Source of the DNA: Furfurilactobacillus milii
GTDB taxonomy: Bacteria > Bacillota > Bacilli > Lactobacillales > Lactobacillaceae
Direction of reading: 5' to 3'
Assembly (NCBI RefSeq): GCF_009864005.1
Contig: NZ_WEZQ01000005.1
Coordinates: forward strand, 472,635-536,634
DNA length: 64,000 nucleotides
Part shown: positions 61,766-64,000 of the stretch, piece by piece
How positions within the stretch are numbered: position 1 is the first letter of the stretch
How the letters are laid out: each line of letters starts with the position of its first letter
Translations under genes and position numbers: made by a program
The notes under the pieces: generated by a model
Databases searched by the model: none
Told to the model about the DNA's origin: nothing
Seen by the model: only the letters and a program-made list of their open reading frames with translations

Positions 61766-64000
61766 TTAAGCCGTGACTGGTCCACCAGCCAGTTTTTCCT
61801 TGAGATACTGTCCTGTGACACTGGTCTTCGTTTGGGCTACCTCAGCTGGGGTCCCGGCAGCGACCAACTGCCCCCCCTTCGTGCCACCTTCAGGGCCCAT
61901 ATCCACAATGTAGTCAGCGTTAGCCATAACGTCCAGATCATGCTCGATCACAATCACCGTGGCGCCCTCATTAATGAGTTGATCAAACACCCTCAGCAAC
62001 TGCTGAATATCTAACGGATGAAGTCCCACAGAAGGTTCATCGAAAACAAATAACGTACCCGTCTGGCGACGACCCATTCGTGATACCAGTTTCAAACGCT
62101 GTGCTTCACCACCGGACAATGTTGGGGTACTTTCACCGAGTTCAAGATAACCTAGACCCATGTCATGTAATGCACTCAACGTATTTGCCACGATCGGGAC
62201 GTCAACAAACAAGTTGCGCGCGTCATCAACAGATAATGCCAGAATGTCAGCAATTGAAAGATCGTGCCACTTCACGCTCAATGTTTCTTGGTTGTAGCGT
62301 TGGCCGTGGCATTGAGGACAAACTTCTTCAACATCTGGTAAATATTGAACATCCATACTTATTGTGCCGGTACCATGACATATTGGGCAGGCGCCATCAT
62401 TTAAATTGTAAGAAAAGTGACTGGCTGTCCATCCCTTCCCCTGTGCCTCTTTGGTATTAGCAAACAAAGTCCGAACAGTGTCTAATACACTCGTGTAAGT
62501 CGCAACGGTTGAACGGACATTTTTACCCACCGGGACAGAGTCAACCATGACCACATTATGAATCTTAGCTCGATCTAACTGTTTGACCTGCTTTGGCAGT
62601 TGTTGATGTTTGACATCCGCGAGAATAGCAGGGATCAGACTATCTAATACTAGTGTTGTTTTTCCGGCCCCAGACATACCCGTCACAACAGACAACCGGT
62701 TCTTGGGAAATTGAGCTTTAACATCACTAATATTAAAACGATTGGTAACTTCAATTGATAATTTGCCTTTTGCAAAAAGCTGCTTATCAGTCAATTGCGG
62801 TCGTTCTCGAATTGGTGCCGTCCCATTTAAGAATGGTGCAATTAAGGAAGACTCATGCTTACGAATCGTGGCAACTGTTCCGTGATTGACAACCTGCCCG
62901 CCCTGCTTACCCGCACCAGGACCAATTTCGATAACGTAGTCGGCTGCTGCAATGATACTAACATCATGATCCACAACCACCAGTGAATTGCCTTGCTCAA
63001 CTAGCTGATGGAAAACTTTAATCAGTCCAGTAACGTTTGCTGGGTGCAAACCGACAGATGGCTCATCCAGAACATACAAAACACCCGTGGTTTCGCTACG
63101 CAACGTGCGTCCTAATTGGATCCGTTGCAATTCACCTGTCGACAACGTGTTACCAGCACGATCTAACGTCAGGTAATTGAGTCCCAAATCCGTGAGTGGC
63201 GTCAGACTGTCTTTAAATTCTTTAACAAGGTCTGCGCCCAAATGCTGAACGCGTTTGGGTAACCACGGAACAATCGTATCCGCAAACTTCATTAGTTGAT
63301 CCAAGTCCATTTTGGTAATTTCCGCAATGTTGTGTCCTACAATAAGCTGATCTAACAGTGCTGGGTCAAAACGAGAGCCATGACACGTTGGACACGTATC
63401 AAACACATAAAATTTGTTAAGCCGTTCAATCGCCCGTTCGTTAGTTGTATTGGCCATTGAATCTTCCACGGCATTGAAGGCATTTTCGTACATTGCATTA
63501 TCCATATGGAAAATTTTGCCCTTCGAACTCGGAATGTTAATGGCATAGGGCTGCTTTTTACCATGTAATACTAAATCCTTTGCTTCATCAGACAGGTCCT
63601 TATATGGCGCATCGATAGGAATTCCCACCGCTTCCGCTACCAACGGCATAAAGTTTCGCCCGGCTAAATGCCAGGATGCCACGGCGCCCTCACGGATAGT
63701 AAGGTTCTCATCCCCAATAAGCCGATCTGCAGCGATTTGGCGAACTTCACCGACCCCACCACATGTTGGACACGCGCCGCCTGCATTGAAAGCAAAGTCC
63801 TCAGCTCCACGTCCACGATATCGAACGCCACATGTTGGACAGACAACCCAACCATCATTTTCCGCCACTTCAATGGTCGGTGGCACACGGTGCCCGTTTG
63901 GACATACTGTTGAGCCTAACCGAGAAAACATCAATCGTAAAACATTTAAACTCTCACTCATTGTGCCCACTGTTGAGCGAACACCTGGCACCTGTGGTCG
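61766..64000 (-). CDS. UvrA-like ABC protein (UvrA2 type), N-terminus outside window
   Basis: At least 744 residues; the open frame runs on to the window edge (reading RPQ, then VPGVRSTVGT), so the first Walker A and about 90 or more residues are missing. Seen are a zinc-finger set (CPTCGVRY, CPTCGGVG), STGELQRIQLG and VLDEPSVGLHP of the first ATPase, GMSGAGKTTLV of the second, a second zinc set (CPICHGTGT, CPQCHGQR) and LSGGEAQRLKLV. The short form lacking the UvrB-binding region fits UvrA2-type proteins linked to drug tolerance rather than excision repair. Confidence 0.88.
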   Translation of the reverse strand, partial: RPQVPGVRSTVGTMSESLNVLRLMFSRLGSTVCPNGHRVPPTIEVAENDGWVVCPTCGVRYRGRGAEDFAFNAGGACPTCGGVGEVRQIAADRLIGDENLTIREGAVASWHLAGRNFMPLVAEAVGIPIDAPYKDLSDEAKDLVLHGKKQPYAINIPSSKGKIFHMDNAMYENAFNAVEDSMANTTNERAIERLNKFYVFDTCPTCHGSRFDPALLDQLIVGHNIAEITKMDLDQLMKFADTIVPWLPKRVQHLGADLVKEFKDSLTPLTDLGLNYLTLDRAGNTLSTGELQRIQLGRTLRSETTGVLYVLDEPSVGLHPANVTGLIKVFHQLVEQGNSLVVVDHDVSIIAAADYVIEIGPGAGKQGGQVVNHGTVATIRKHESSLIAPFLNGTAPIRERPQLTDKQLFAKGKLSIEVTNRFNISDVKAQFPKNRLSVVTGMSGAGKTTLVLDSLIPAILADVKHQQLPKQVKQLDRAKIHNVVMVDSVPVGKNVRSTVATYTSVLDTVRTLFANTKEAQGKGWTASHFSYNLNDGACPICHGTGTISMDVQYLPDVEEVCPQCHGQRYNQETLSVKWHDLSIADILALSVDDARNLFVDVPIVANTLSALHDMGLGYLELGESTPTLSGGEAQRLKLVSRMGRRQTGTLFVFDEPSVGLHPLDIQQLLRVFDQLINEGATVIVIEHDLDVMANADYIVDMGPEGGTKGGQLVAAGTPAEVAQTKTSVTGQYLKEKLAGGPVTA

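Overview
The window looks like chromosomal DNA of a heterofermentative lactic acid bacterium of the family Lactobacillaceae. The evidence is the gene content and order: a folB-folK-folE-folC-HAM1-folP cluster as in Lactiplantibacillus and Limosilactobacillus, PepV, a MurE of the lysine-adding kind, an SMK (SAM-III) leader before metK, four T-box leaders, and low-to-middle GC. A Furfurilactobacillus-like species is possible, but no marker here settles the genus. No rRNA, CRISPR array or intact prophage is present.

Layout. 0.2-12 kb (mostly minus strand): yhaM-yhaN-yhaO, a YlbF/YheA-like gene, a class A PBP, argR-argS behind an Arg T-box, and a tightly overlapping trio of isochorismatase, P-loop kinase and GNAT. 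12.1-12.6 kb is non-coding and carries one copy each of two dispersed, strongly structured repeats (families A and B). 12.7-18.2 kb: two VIT1-type metal transporters under a Fur/PerR-like box, a succinate-semialdehyde dehydrogenase-like gene, and an SOS operon (Y-family polymerase, unknown small protein, YolD-like) with two LexA boxes. 18.3-22.9 kb: a T-box-controlled amino acid permease, then an AT-richer accessory stretch with a membrane-anchored exonuclease-BRCT protein, a decayed tRNA, an unknown gene and an integrase C-terminal remnant beside tRNA-Gly. 23.1-28.3 kb: sulfur amino acid genes (luxS, MetQ-like, MetE-like with a Met T-box, patB, DUF3737). 28.6-37.4 kb: a MATE transporter, murE and the folate cluster. 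37.5-38.8 kb is non-coding and appears to encode two related structured RNAs, with a long inverted repeat between them. 38.9-64 kb: a CPBP protease, a PadR-controlled envelope operon, a K+ channel, tRNA-Leu, mscL, a deoxynucleoside kinase, pepV, an NAD(P)HX dehydratase, rsuA, a flippase with a long N-terminal tail, leuS with a Leu T-box, PAP2, MarR, an MFS gene broken by an IS30-type remnant, metK with an SMK box, a membrane protein, repeat A copy 2, and the 3' part of a UvrA-like gene cut by the window end.

Working together. Methionine supply and recycling (metK, luxS, MetE-like, PatB, MetQ-like) is controlled by RNA leaders that sense SAM and uncharged tRNA-Met. ArgS, LeuS and a permease are under T-boxes. 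The folate genes form an almost complete GTP-to-dihydrofolate route in one operon; the HAM1-family member may supply the missing pyrophosphatase step. The most unusual content is non-coding: repeat B keeps a 14-bp closing helix in two copies although the helix sequence is completely different, and the 37.7-38.7 kb region holds two RNAs with a shared promoter-to-start sequence, a shared closing helix and their own terminators.
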